The notes below the pieces were generated by a model, which saw only the letters and a list, made by a program, of their open reading frames with translations, searched no databases and had not been told where the DNA came from. Source: Chloroflexota bacterium (lineage in GTDB: Bacteria > Chloroflexota > UBA11872). Taken from it: a stretch of 28,131 nucleotides of DNA. How positions within the stretch are numbered: the stretch's first letter is position 1; the number at the start of each line of letters is the position of its first letter. Positions 1-7,774 of the stretch are shown one piece after another. The stretch spans positions 21,898-50,028 of the forward strand of contig JAPPFO010000019.1 in assembly GCA_028875175.1 (NCBI GenBank), read 5' to 3'. The position numbers were made by a program, and so were the translations under genes.

Positions 1-8
1 CCTTAAGT

Positions 9-45
9 CAGAGCGGGGGACGGCCAATAACCGTCCCCCGCTCTG
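9..45 (-). terminator. Strong hairpin downstream of the ABC ATPase gene
   Basis: Positions 9-23 and 31-45 are a perfect 15-bp inverted repeat with a 7-nt loop, very GC-rich. It lies about 40 bp beyond the stop of the minus-strand ATPase gene, where a transcription terminator is expected. Neither side carries a clear T-run, so it could act in either direction or mainly stabilise the 3' end of the mRNA. Confidence 0.65.
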
Positions 46-85
46 TTCGCCGCCGCGGTGGCGGCTTGACAGGTCTTGCCAGTCC

Positions 86-1189
86 TTAGCGGATGGCTTC
101 CTGCGTGGCGCGGTCGAAGAGCTGCATGTTGCTCATGTCCAGCACCAGGTCGAACGCGTTGCCGATGCTCGCGGTCGTTCGCGGGTCCACGCGGGCGATG
201 TAGGACTCGTCGCCGGCCAGCATGTACAGGTAAACCTCGCTGCCCAACGGCTCCGTCACATCCACGTCCGACGTGATGGTCGCGTCGGTCGGAATCTGGT
301 CCGGCTTGTACCTCGGGTCGAAGATGTCCTCCGGCCGCAGGCCGAAGACCACGTCCTGGCCCAGGTGGCCCACGTACGGGGCCCGCCGGTCGGGCGGCAC
401 TGGAACCTTGAAGGAATCGGTCTCGACATACATGTCGTCGGCCGTGCCCGTGAGCCGGGCGTCGAAGAAGTTCATCGCCGGGCTGCCGATGAAGCCGGCA
501 ACGAACATGTTGCTGGGCGTTTCATAGACCTCCTGTGGCGGACCGATCTGCTGGAGCACGCCGTCGCGCAGCACGGCAATGCGGCTGCCCATCGTCATGG
601 CTTCCATCTGGTCGTGGGTCACGTAGATCACAGTCGCCTGCAGGCGCTCGTGCAGCCGGATCAGCTCGGCGCGCGTCTGCACGCGCAGCTTCGCGTCCAG
701 GTTGGACAGCGGCTCGTCCATCAGGAACACGGCCGGGTCGCGCACCACGGCGCGTCCAAGCGCCACACGCTGGCGCTGACCGCCGGACAGGGCCTTCGGC
801 TTGCGGTCCAGCAGTTCGGCGATGTTCAGCATCTCGGCGGCTTCCTGCACCCGGCGCTCGATCTCCTTGCGCGGGGTGTGGCGCAACCGCAGCCCGAACG
901 ACAGGTTGTCGTACACGCTCATGTGCGGGTAGAGCGCGTAGCTCTGGAACACCATCGCGATGTCCCGGTCCTTCGGCGCAATGTCGTTGACCAGGTCGTC
1001 GCCGATGTAAATGTTGCCGTCGCTCAGCTCTTCGAGGCCGGCAATCAGGCGGAGGGTGGTGGACTTGCCGCAACCGGACGGGCCGACCAGCACGAGGAAT
1101 TCGCGGTCCTCGACTTCAATCGAAACGTCTTGTACGGCGGTGACCTCGCCAAAGCGCTTGGTCACGCGGTCAAGGGTGACGCTAGCCAT
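86..1189 (-). CDS. Carbohydrate ABC transporter ATP-binding protein (UgpC/MsmK/MalK type)
   Basis: This cytoplasmic ATPase would energise a sugar, polyol or glycerol-phosphate importer. The 367-residue length is normal for the MalK/UgpC group. Visible motifs are Walker A GPSGCGKST (36-44), the Q-loop in FQSYALYP (81-88), signature LSGGQ (134-138), Walker B ending MDEP (157-160) and the H-loop His192. Residues from about 235 form the C-terminal TOBE-like domain of this group. The ATG start has a good Shine-Dalgarno (AAGGAG, about 7 nt upstream). No permease or binding-protein gene lies beside it on this side, so it may be a shared ATPase serving several importers, as MsmK does elsewhere, or the partners may lie left of the window. 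The family is certain; the substrate is not. Confidence 0.93.
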   Translation of the reverse strand: MASVTLDRVTKRFGEVTAVQDVSIEVEDREFLVLVGPSGCGKSTTLRLIAGLEELSDGNIYIGDDLVNDIAPKDRDIAMVFQSYALYPHMSVYDNLSFGLRLRHTPRKEIERRVQEAAEMLNIAELLDRKPKALSGGQRQRVALGRAVVRDPAVFLMDEPLSNLDAKLRVQTRAELIRLHERLQATVIYVTHDQMEAMTMGSRIAVLRDGVLQQIGPPQEVYETPSNMFVAGFIGSPAMNFFDARLTGTADDMYVETDSFKVPVPPDRRAPYVGHLGQDVVFGLRPEDIFDPRYKPDQIPTDATITSDVDVTEPLGSEVYLYMLAGDESYIARVDPRTTASIGNAFDLVLDMSNMQLFDRATQEAIR

Positions 1190-1513
1190 AAACTCACTCC
1201 TTCGTCTCTCTCATTGAACCGCGGCGCGCGTTAGGCCGCTGGCTCTTCGACCGTCGACAACGTGCCGACGATCCGGCGAAAACAGAACTGTTCGGCGAAA
1301 GCCGTTTCTCACCGAAGAGCGGGCGCGACCGCCTGGCCGGCCCGGATTGCTCAATCATCCTCGATAGGCGTGACTCCCTCACCGACGCCGCACCTGCGCA
1401 GCGGACGGTACCAACGGTGCGCGAACACGGTCAACCAGTGTCCGTGCGTCACCCTGACACGCCAGGACGTAGCGACACGAGGGGGATTTCCCTAGCTGGC
1501 CACGTCGGACCTG
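1190..1513. promoter_or_regulatory. Intergenic region upstream of the ABC ATPase gene
   Basis: This 324-bp gap has no convincing gene. It must hold the promoter of the minus-strand ATPase gene and the 3' end of the BrkB transcript. I see a short imperfect palindrome (AACAG-AA-CTGTT, 1281-1292) beside a direct repeat CGGCGAAA (1274-1281 and 1293-1300). A repressor site is possible, but no promoter boxes can be called with confidence. Confidence 0.3.
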
Positions 1514-2419
1514 TCAGGCGGGCGGTGCGTGCGGACGGCCAGCCGCTCGCGCCAACTCCGTGCCGAAGGCGGCGGCGCCCAGCACGATCAAGCTGCTGTA
1601 GTAGAGCCAGATCAACAACACAACGACGGTGGCCAGGGGACCGTAAACCGCATTGAAGGTGCCAAAGCTGGCCACGTACCACACAAAGAGGCTTTTCCCG
1701 ATCTCAAATAGCAGGGCCGCAAGTCCGCCCGCCAGCAACGCCGCGTGCCGCGGCAGTGGCTGAGCGGGGAGCAATCCGAACAGCAGCGCGAAGATCCCCG
1801 ACGTCATGGCCAGCGGTACAGCGACCGTCAGCACCCGCAGCAGCGCGCCCAACGTAGCCAGGGGGCTGTCCGGTCCCACAATCTCGGCTTGGTGAATAAC
1901 GGTCAGGCCGGCGGTGAGGGCGAAGGAAACCGCCAGCAGCAGTCCGGTTGTCGCGCCGACACCCAGGTCGACCAGCCGGCTCTGCACGTATGTCCGCCGT
2001 TGCCGCGCGCCCACGGCTGCGTTCAGGCCCCGGCGCAGCGCCGCGAACAGGTTGGACCCAGTCCACAGCAGGCCGAGCAGGGACACGACGCCCACCTGGC
2101 CGCGCAAGTCGGTCACGGACTGCACCATGCCGCCAAGCAGTGCTTCGGACTGTGGTGCGATGAAGCTGGCAACCTCAAGAATCTGCGCGGCCAGCGTGGC
2201 CGAGTCCACGAAGAACGACGCTCCGGCCGCGACGACGGCCAACAAAGGAACCAGCGAGATGACGACCTGGAAGCTTATTGCCGCCGCATAGGTCGGCACG
2301 TTGTGGCGACCTATCCGGTGTCCGGTCAGGATCGGCACGCTTAACCAGCGGTGACGTTCAGCCCAGTCCAGGCCGCGCTGGAACGCCGCCGCCAGTTCCC
2401 GCGCTTGCACGCCGAACAA
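1514..2419 (-). CDS. YihY/virulence factor BrkB family inner-membrane protein
   Basis: This is a polytopic membrane protein of 301 residues, a usual BrkB/YihY length. The N-terminal signature reads N-x-P-x-Y-AAAISFQ at about 40-52 and runs into the first membrane helix (ISLVPLLAVVAAG). Further hydrophobic segments lie near 90-150, 155-185, 195-245 and 255-290. The family was once called RNase BN, but that activity belongs to another protein; its real role is unclear, with transport suggested. The start is uncertain: the longest reading uses TTG at 2417-2419 with little Shine-Dalgarno support, and a GTG three codons later is an alternative. It lies 98 bp behind the Tat-exported protein on the same strand and may be cotranscribed. 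Confidence 0.88.
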   Translation of the reverse strand: MFGVQARELAAAFQRGLDWAERHRWLSVPILTGHRIGRHNVPTYAAAISFQVVISLVPLLAVVAAGASFFVDSATLAAQILEVASFIAPQSEALLGGMVQSVTDLRGQVGVVSLLGLLWTGSNLFAALRRGLNAAVGARQRRTYVQSRLVDLGVGATTGLLLAVSFALTAGLTVIHQAEIVGPDSPLATLGALLRVLTVAVPLAMTSGIFALLFGLLPAQPLPRHAALLAGGLAALLFEIGKSLFVWYVASFGTFNAVYGPLATVVVLLIWLYYSSLIVLGAAAFGTELARAAGRPHAPPA

Positions 2420-2517
2420 CCGGGCCTGCCGGCGTGCTCGCCGCGCTCGGCCGCGAAGGAGACGAAAGCTTCGCTCGAGCGTTCGTATAACTCCTCGTCA
2501 GCCCATCGCGGCAGCGC

Positions 2518-4245
2518 TCATGTCATCTTGGCTGCGACGATGGAGTGAGTCCCGGGCCCGATGTTCCAAAGGCCCAGGTAGCTGTCGTTTCCGGCTTGCC
2601 AGCGTCTGGACTCCACCGCTTGGCCGTCAACAGACGCGATTGCGTTGTCCCAACCATTCGGCAGGCGCAGCGCCACCAGCCCGTTGGTTCCAGTGTCGGC
2701 CCGAAGATCCAGGACGACGGATGCTTGGTCGACCGTCTGTACAACTTCGATCGTTCCGCCCCCTGGCCGCACCGCTCGCAGCCCGCCGCTGCGGCCGCCC
2801 AATCGGCAAGTGACCCGGTAGCTATCGGTGGCAACGTCCACGCCAAACAACCCGCGAATCACCGCCTGGGCCATCGTGCCGGCAGCGCCCGCAAACTGGG
2901 TCGATCCCTGTCCTGACTGGCTGGGGACGTGGAACCACTCGTGCACGCCATTCACGGACTCCCACGCTTGCGCGACAGCATCCAAATGATCGATCGCCCG
3001 TTCGGCGTGGCCATGCTCGAACTCGCTGACGATCTGCAAGCCGCCCCACCAGTCCCACACCGCACCATTCTGGTATTCCCCGCTCGCCATGCGGCGGCTC
3101 TGAAAGAAGTCGTCCGGGTACGGTGGCGAGAGCGTCAACCCGGCACGGTTGGTACCTGCGGCGGCTTCGGCCCGCGCCGCCGCCTCGAAGATCGGTGTCA
3201 GCTGATCGGGCGAGGCAATGCCGGCAAAGATCGAGAGCACGCTGCTGATAGGAATCACCGCGTCCTCGTCAAATGGGTCGGTCCAATCCGTGGCGTGCGT
3301 ATGCACCCGGTAGTGCCCGCGGTCAGGCTGCCAGAGTTGCGCATGGGTCTCGGCCTGCACTCGCGTCGCGCGTGCGCGTTGGACCTCGGCGTCCGCAGGT
3401 TGACCAACGGCGTCCAGCATGGCGGCGTAGTCGTGCAGGGCCCGGAAGTGCCACGCTTGATCGAAGGGCGACAGCGTGAGCTCGTCGCCGAACGCCAGGT
3501 CGGTCGGCTCTGAGCCGGGGCTGCGCTTAACATCGCCCCAGTCGGTGGTGTGACCGCGGAATAGGAGGCTGGTGTCACCCCAACGTCGCTTGGCCCACAG
3601 ATACCCCAGGGCGTCGCCCAGGCGGTCGATGATGCGCCGCCCATCCACTTCGCTGACGAGCCAATCCGCGCCTCCGAACGCTCGGTAATACGCGAACGCC
3701 GCATGCACCGCGCTGGTTTCTTCATCGCTGACCACCGTCGCCTTGTCTACCTCGCCTCGTGCGTTCAGCGTGGCGGCCACGGCGCCGTCCGACGGCGCAA
3801 ACCGATCCTGGGAAGCCAGAAACCCTTCCACCGGCGTTTGCATGAAGGCCCGCGAAAGAAAGAAGGGCAGCGCTGGCTGAATCGTCGCCATGTCGCGCAC
3901 GAAGATCGGCGCGTAGAGCGTGCCCGCTGAGTTGCCCTTGATGACTCGTCCGTACCAGGGCAACTCACGTGAGGTGGCCAGCAGCGTGTCGCGAATGCGC
4001 GCCGCAATCCCGTCGATCGACGGAACCCCATTGACCCACCATGAAGTTCCAGCATCAGTGGCAGTCCCCCCACTGGCCTCGTCGTCGCCTGCGGCGGGTG
4101 CCGCCAGCGCCGAGCCGGTCGTCGCCGCAAGCCAGGTGCCGGAAGCGCCAGCCAGACTCAGGAAGCGCCGACGGCCGATGCCGGTCAGCGGCCGTGCCCA
4201 GTTAGGGCGACGAGGGGCGAGCGAAGGCTGGATTGGCATGGGCAT
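2518..4245 (-). CDS. Tat-exported six-hairpin glycosidase-like protein
   Basis: This is a probable exported carbohydrate-active enzyme with an (alpha/alpha)6-barrel fold. The N-terminus carries a twin-arginine signal (GRRRFLSLAG, about 24-33), then a hydrophobic Ala/Gly/Thr stretch with a likely cleavage site near ALAAPA. The body shows the aromatic- and acid-rich helices typical of GH15/GH63/glycogen-debranching-like barrels, such as LPWYGRVIKG, YAPIFVRDMATIQ, QNGAVWDWWGG and a later VHEWF. A beta-rich C-terminal part of about 90 residues follows. I cannot assign a GH family or substrate, so catalytic acids are not named. Start: two in-frame ATGs lie two codons apart at 4243-4245 and 4237-4239, and the upstream one is used here. 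It is divergent from the M23 peptidase gene. Confidence 0.7.
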   Translation of the reverse strand: MPMPIQPSLAPRRPNWARPLTGIGRRRFLSLAGASGTWLAATTGSALAAPAAGDDEASGGTATDAGTSWWVNGVPSIDGIAARIRDTLLATSRELPWYGRVIKGNSAGTLYAPIFVRDMATIQPALPFFLSRAFMQTPVEGFLASQDRFAPSDGAVAATLNARGEVDKATVVSDEETSAVHAAFAYYRAFGGADWLVSEVDGRRIIDRLGDALGYLWAKRRWGDTSLLFRGHTTDWGDVKRSPGSEPTDLAFGDELTLSPFDQAWHFRALHDYAAMLDAVGQPADAEVQRARATRVQAETHAQLWQPDRGHYRVHTHATDWTDPFDEDAVIPISSVLSIFAGIASPDQLTPIFEAAARAEAAAGTNRAGLTLSPPYPDDFFQSRRMASGEYQNGAVWDWWGGLQIVSEFEHGHAERAIDHLDAVAQAWESVNGVHEWFHVPSQSGQGSTQFAGAAGTMAQAVIRGLFGVDVATDSYRVTCRLGGRSGGLRAVRPGGGTIEVVQTVDQASVVLDLRADTGTNGLVALRLPNGWDNAIASVDGQAVESRRWQAGNDSYLGLWNIGPGTHSIVAAKMT

Positions 4246-4370
4246 AGCTCAAGTCTTGGGTTTCGGCGAGGTCGAATGTTGGATTGCGTATCCGCGCGTC
4301 AGGCGCGGCGCATCCCGGCGTTGGTCAGTCAGAAAATCATACGTGCCAACGCGATGCTAGGCTTCCGCTT

Positions 4371-6059
4371 GTGGCCCAATTGCTGACTCGCCGTGCTCTC
4401 GGCGCCTCGGCCTTTTGGATATTGCTGGGGTTGCTGCTGGTCGGCCCGGCTCGCGCCCAGGAAAACCCAACCGCGGTTCCAGCCGCCTGCGCCGCTGATT
4501 TCGCCATTCCCGACGGCCGGTTCTTCACCCAGGCCGGCGGCGAGGGCGTGGGCTTCTCGGTATGGGACGACGGTGACGCCCGATTTTGGAGCGCCTTCCA
4601 GGAATTGGGCGGAATTCCGGTCGTCGGATACCCAATTTCGCATCGCTTTCAACAGCATGGTTTCACGGTCCAGGCATTTCAGAAGCTGGTGCTGCAGTGG
4701 GACCCCGGCGCAGATCGAGCCAATGCCGCGAACACCCTGGACAACTTGCATCAATCCGGCTTCGATCCCTGGTTGGCGTCGTTCCGGCAGGTGCCTGCCC
4801 ACCAGGCGCTCCCGGAAGACGCGGGCCAGCCGTTTGACGTAATCATTGCCAACCACCTGGCGCTCCTGGATGCCAACCCGGACATCCGGGCGGAGTTCCT
4901 GGCTGCCCCAAACTGGTTGACTCGCTTTGGGCTGCCGATTGCCTATCAGGACTTCGGCGCTGTCCGCGTGGTGCGCGCCCAGCGTGTGGTCTTGCAGCAG
5001 TGGACCACGGACACACCCTGGGCGCGGGCTGGCGAAGTCATCTTTGCCAACAGCGGCGACATTGCCCGCGAAGCGGGCCTGTTTCCTGAGTCAGCCGTCA
5101 CGCCAGGACCACCCGGCGCCGCGCTCCCAACCGACCTGGAACTGACAGTGGACCAACGGCCGGCCGTGCAGGGCGCCACGGTTCTGGCTGAACTCGCCAG
5201 CGGCCGTCCCGACATTCGTCTGAGCCTGGATGGCCGCGCTCTGCCACTGGCCTGCGCGGACGGCGCCTGGCAGACCCTGGTCGGTCTGGCCGCCGATGCT
5301 GAGCCCGGCCCGCGCCAGCTCCAGGTAGACGTTGGAGGGCTGACCCAGGTGCATGAATTCCAGGTCGCCGCCGGGACGTTTCCATTCGCTGAACTCACGG
5401 TCGAGCCGGACCTGGCGCACCTGCTGGACCCGCAGCTGGCTGCGGAAGAGCGTGCCTTCGTACAGGCGCTGGTAGCCCCGGTCAGCGGACCGCCGCTTTG
5501 GGCCGGAGTCTTTAGCATCCCGGCCAGCGGGTCCCCCACATCGCCTTACGGAGAGCGGCGAGTGTTTCATCCCGGCGCCATTTCCTACGTGCATGAGGGC
5601 GATGACGTGGCGGCTCCGTTGGGCGCGCTCGTGGCGGCGCCCGCCGGAGGACGAGTTGCCTGGGCGGGACCCTTGGCAATCCGCGGCAACAGCCTCATCC
5701 TGGATCACGGCTTTGGCGTGTACTCAGTCGTGGTTCACCTGGACCGTATCGATGTCGTCGCCGGGGCTACGGTCACGTCCGGCCAGGCACTCGGCGCCAT
5801 CGGGTCCACTGGCCGTTCCACCGGGCCGCATCTGCACTGGGAAGTGATCGTCGGCGGCGTCGCGGTCGATCCCGCGGTTTGGACCTGGCGCGACTTTGCC
5901 GGCATCCGCAGTGGAACCGGCTTTCGGTTGTTCGCCGACTCAGTGGAGGCGTCACCAGGCGCACCTGTGGCTCCGACGCCACCCGCGACGCCCCCTGACA
6001 CCGGCCCGCCGTCCGCAGGCGAGAGCGGCCAGCCCCCAGACGATACCCCGGCCGGCTAA
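4371..6059 (+). CDS. Secreted M23 (LytM-type) metallopeptidase with N-terminal domain
   Basis: This is a probable envelope or extracellular zinc endopeptidase acting on cell-wall peptide bridges. I chose the GTG at 4371. It places a textbook signal peptide first: a TRR positive end, the core ASAFWILLGLLLVG, and cleavage after ARA. An in-frame ATG at 4284 would add 29 residues that look untranslated. The first 250 residues are a W/G/P-rich domain containing GGIPVVGYPIS and DFGAVRVVRAQRVVLQQW, followed by a beta-rich linker. The catalytic LytM domain follows, with the HxxxD motif HEGDD (about 5589-5603), SLILDHGFGVYSVVVHLD and HLHW (about 5830-5841), all zinc-site landmarks. The C-terminal 40 residues are Pro/Ala-rich and disordered. 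All M23 zinc ligands appear present, so activity is likely. Confidence 0.88.
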   Translation: MAQLLTRRALGASAFWILLGLLLVGPARAQENPTAVPAACAADFAIPDGRFFTQAGGEGVGFSVWDDGDARFWSAFQELGGIPVVGYPISHRFQQHGFTVQAFQKLVLQWDPGADRANAANTLDNLHQSGFDPWLASFRQVPAHQALPEDAGQPFDVIIANHLALLDANPDIRAEFLAAPNWLTRFGLPIAYQDFGAVRVVRAQRVVLQQWTTDTPWARAGEVIFANSGDIAREAGLFPESAVTPGPPGAALPTDLELTVDQRPAVQGATVLAELASGRPDIRLSLDGRALPLACADGAWQTLVGLAADAEPGPRQLQVDVGGLTQVHEFQVAAGTFPFAELTVEPDLAHLLDPQLAAEERAFVQALVAPVSGPPLWAGVFSIPASGSPTSPYGERRVFHPGAISYVHEGDDVAAPLGALVAAPAGGRVAWAGPLAIRGNSLILDHGFGVYSVVVHLDRIDVVAGATVTSGQALGAIGSTGRSTGPHLHWEVIVGGVAVDPAVWTWRDFAGIRSGTGFRLFADSVEASPGAPVAPTPPATPPDTGPPSAGESGQPPDDTPAG

Positions 6060-6131
6060 CAGTTTCGGTTCACCGAATCCTGCCTCGAACCGCTAAGCTG
6101 CAAGCAATCTGGACGCTCGGCGACATCCCCG

Positions 6132-6398
6132 ATGGCCCCATCCTGGCTGCTACGTTTGCGCCGCCTGCTCTTGGGTGCACCGTCGGACGAGCGCACGATC
6201 CGTACCGCTCCTACGCGCGCCGTGGCGGAAATCTGGATCAACCTGCTGGGCGACCACGGCGTCCCCGCGCGTGCCGTACCCGCGCTGCCCGCCAGCTTCA
6301 TGGGCGATGGTATGCAGCACAAGCTGCTCGTGCGGACTGAAGACATAGAGGAAGCTGAACGCATTCTGCGGGCGCTCTGGGACGCCGCCCGCCCTTAA
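6132..6398 (+). CDS. DUF2007-like small protein (putative signal-transducing)
   Basis: This 88-residue cytoplasmic protein resembles the DUF2007 family: a beta-strand with T/A-x-x-x-A-E-I-W-x-N-L-L (residues 25-40), GVPARAVPA, then a strand-helix LLVRTEDIEEAERILRAL. The family has a ferredoxin-like fold related to the PII/ACT class and no settled function. The ATG follows the peptidase stop by 72 bp with no strong Shine-Dalgarno. The next gene starts 63 bp later with its own ribosome site, so the two may share a transcript. Confidence 0.7.
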   Translation: MAPSWLLRLRRLLLGAPSDERTIRTAPTRAVAEIWINLLGDHGVPARAVPALPASFMGDGMQHKLLVRTEDIEEAERILRALWDAARP

Positions 6399-6461
6399 TC
6401 CGCCGTCCGTTGTACATTGCGCCGTTCGGCTCAGGAACTCAGGGCCAATTGAGGGGGACGC

Positions 6462-6878
6462 ATGGCCGACCGCCGGTCCATCATTGTTGAACAGACATAC
6501 GTCATCGCCGCGCAGCCAGAGGCCGTCTTCGACGCACTCGTCGATCAGGACCTCCTGTCCGAATGCCTCTCGCCGCTGCAACGCCTGCGCCTCACGCCGG
6601 GCTCCGGCGGACGCATCGGGTTCCGCGATCCGGAACTGGGACCGGCGATCGGCCGCATCGGTGAGCACGACCGCGGCGTTCGCCTCACGTGGCGAATGGT
6701 GCAGAACTGGCCAAGCGTGCTGTCCTTTGACTTCTTCCGTGAAGACGGCGGCTGCCGTGTGGACGTCATCCAGTCGGGCTTTGGCGCCCTGCGTGGCGGG
6801 CGACAGGACATTGACCGGGTATTTGCCGCCCGCTGGGAATCCTGGATGCACGCGATCAAGGATCGCCTCGAAGCCTGA
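6462..6878 (+). CDS. SRPBCC/CoxG-like ligand-binding family protein
   Basis: This 138-residue START/Bet v1-type protein has the expected order: an N-terminal strand with VEQTYVIAAQPEAVFDAL (9-26), a helix-rich segment, then antiparallel strands GGRIGFRDP, RGVRLTWRMVQNWP and CRVDVIQSGFG, closing with a long C-terminal helix ending WESWMHAIKDRLEA. Such proteins bind hydrophobic ligands or act as AHSA1-type cofactors; the ligand is unknown. The start is supported by the purine-rich GAGGGGG about 5 nt before the ATG. Confidence 0.8.
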   Translation: MADRRSIIVEQTYVIAAQPEAVFDALVDQDLLSECLSPLQRLRLTPGSGGRIGFRDPELGPAIGRIGEHDRGVRLTWRMVQNWPSVLSFDFFREDGGCRVDVIQSGFGALRGGRQDIDRVFAARWESWMHAIKDRLEA

Positions 6879-6950
6879 CCCGCTGCCGCAACCACGTACG
6901 CGAGTCTCTTGAGCCGCAGTCCGGCAGCCTAACGATCGGTGGGTACCCCG

Positions 6951-6998
6951 GCCCGCGTCTGAGGATCGAGTCCTGGGGACCGAGGACTTGACGCGGGC
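6951..6998 (+). terminator. Nested hairpin upstream of the tRNA
   Basis: A perfect 9-bp stem (6951-6959 with 6990-6998) encloses a second inverted repeat, AGTCCT/AGGACT (6969-6974 with 6983-6988). It follows the SRPBCC stop by about 70 bp and precedes the tRNA gene by 35 bp. It probably ends the upstream transcript. No T-run follows, so it may be Rho-assisted or simply structured RNA. Confidence 0.4.
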
Positions 6999-7033
6999 TT
7001 CGGTCGAGCCGGCCGCTAGACTCGCAGGTACAG

Positions 7034-7107
7034 GCGCCCGTAGCTCAGCGGAATAGAGCACTGGTCTTCGGAACCAGGGGTCGGGGGTTCGAATCCCTCC
7101 GGGCGTG
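7034..7107 (+). tRNA. tRNA-Arg (anticodon UCG)
   Basis: The complete cloverleaf can be drawn. The acceptor arm pairs 7034-7040 with 7100-7106, the last pair being G-U. The D-arm follows with GCTC/GAGC. The anticodon stem CTGGT/ACCAG flanks the loop CTTCGGA, giving anticodon TCG at 7068-7070, which reads arginine CGA. The T-arm is GGGGG-TTCGAAT-CCCTC. The discriminator base is G at 7107, and the 3' CCA is not encoded (CCG follows). Confidence 0.95.
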
Positions 7108-7141
7108 CCGCTGCCCCTCCGTTGCCCCGCAATCGCGGGCG

Positions 7142-7198
7142 CGCCCCGGTCCGACTGGCGACTGTCCCTAACCGAATACGAAGCCTGGGACCGGGGCG
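7142..7198. other. Inverted repeat between tRNA and Zur-like gene
   Basis: Positions 7142-7152 and 7188-7198 form a perfect 11-bp GC-rich inverted repeat around a 35-nt loop. It may terminate the tRNA transcript or form leader structure. The palindrome GGCGATCGCC follows at 7200-7209. The rest of the gap between tRNA and regulator shows no gene. Confidence 0.4.
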
Positions 7199-7272
7199 AG
7201 GCGATCGCCCGGCGACCTCAACTGACGCCTCCCCCGCGCAGCCTTGCGCCCAGGGCATACGAATGTGACACT

Positions 7273-7296
7273 TCGTCTCATCGATCTTTGAGACGA
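7273..7296. promoter_or_regulatory. Candidate Zur/Fur operator
   Basis: TCGTCTCA (7273-7280) and TGAGACGA (7289-7296) are a perfect 8-bp inverted repeat with an 8-bp spacer, ending 9 bp before the regulator's ATG. Fur-family dimers bind palindromes of this size, and Zur genes are often autoregulated, so this is the best operator candidate in the window. The sequence does not match the classical Fur or Zur consensus, so the assignment rests on symmetry and position. Confidence 0.5.
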
Positions 7297-7305
7297 GATA
7301 TCAAA

Positions 7306-7722
7306 ATGATGACTACGTCCGTCGACGATCGTGTCGACTCCCTGCTGTCGAAGTTGGGAAGCCGGATTACCGGTCCTCGGCGCAGGGTTGCGCGCCTGCT
7401 GGCCAGCAAGCAGGGCTCATTCAGTGCCGAGGCGCTGAATGAGGAGCTCCCGGACGTCGGGCGCGCCACCGTCTACCGGACCCTCAAGCTGCTGTCCGAC
7501 GCGGGCGTGCTCTGCAAGACCACGCTTCCTGACGGCTCGCCTCGGTACTCCATCGACCACTCCTGGCATCACCACCATTTGATCTGTTCTTCCTGCAGGA
7601 CAGTTGAGGAGTTTCGTCATTCGGCGCTTGAGCGACTGCTCTGTGAAATGTCTGCGGAGATCCCGGGTCAGGTCCTTGGCCACCGGGTTGAGCTGTACGT
7701 GACCTGCATGCGCTGTCTTTGA
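7306..7722 (+). CDS. zur: Fur-family metalloregulator, probably Zur
   Basis: This 138-residue cytoplasmic repressor has an N-terminal winged helix (GSRITGPRRRVARLL with recognition helix GRATVYRTLKLLSDAGV, residues about 18-68) and a C-terminal metal-sensing and dimer domain. It has His85 and the run His88-His91, then CSSC (Cys94, Cys97) and CMRC (Cys134, Cys137), which together make the structural Cys4 zinc site of the family. I call Zur rather than Fur or PerR because znuABC begins 53 bp downstream on the same strand; metal specificity cannot be read from sequence alone. ATG codons at 7306 and 7309 are both possible. Longer readings from 7105 would run through the operator candidate and are unlikely. 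Confidence 0.85.
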   Translation: MMTTSVDDRVDSLLSKLGSRITGPRRRVARLLASKQGSFSAEALNEELPDVGRATVYRTLKLLSDAGVLCKTTLPDGSPRYSIDHSWHHHHLICSSCRTVEEFRHSALERLLCEMSAEIPGQVLGHRVELYVTCMRCL

Positions 7723-7774
7723 CAGGCGCCCCCTGCCGGCCATCGGCTTGGGGTCGCACACGGAAGGTGAATTT

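Noticed and set aside
365..1234. Long plus-strand ORF opposite the ABC ATPase
   Set aside because: Shadow frame of a gene with complete ATPase motifs; its product is His/Arg/Val-rich without domain features.
7016..7258. Minus-strand ORF reading ARPEGFEPPTPGSEDQ
   Set aside because: It is the antisense translation of the tRNA-Arg gene, a common false protein.
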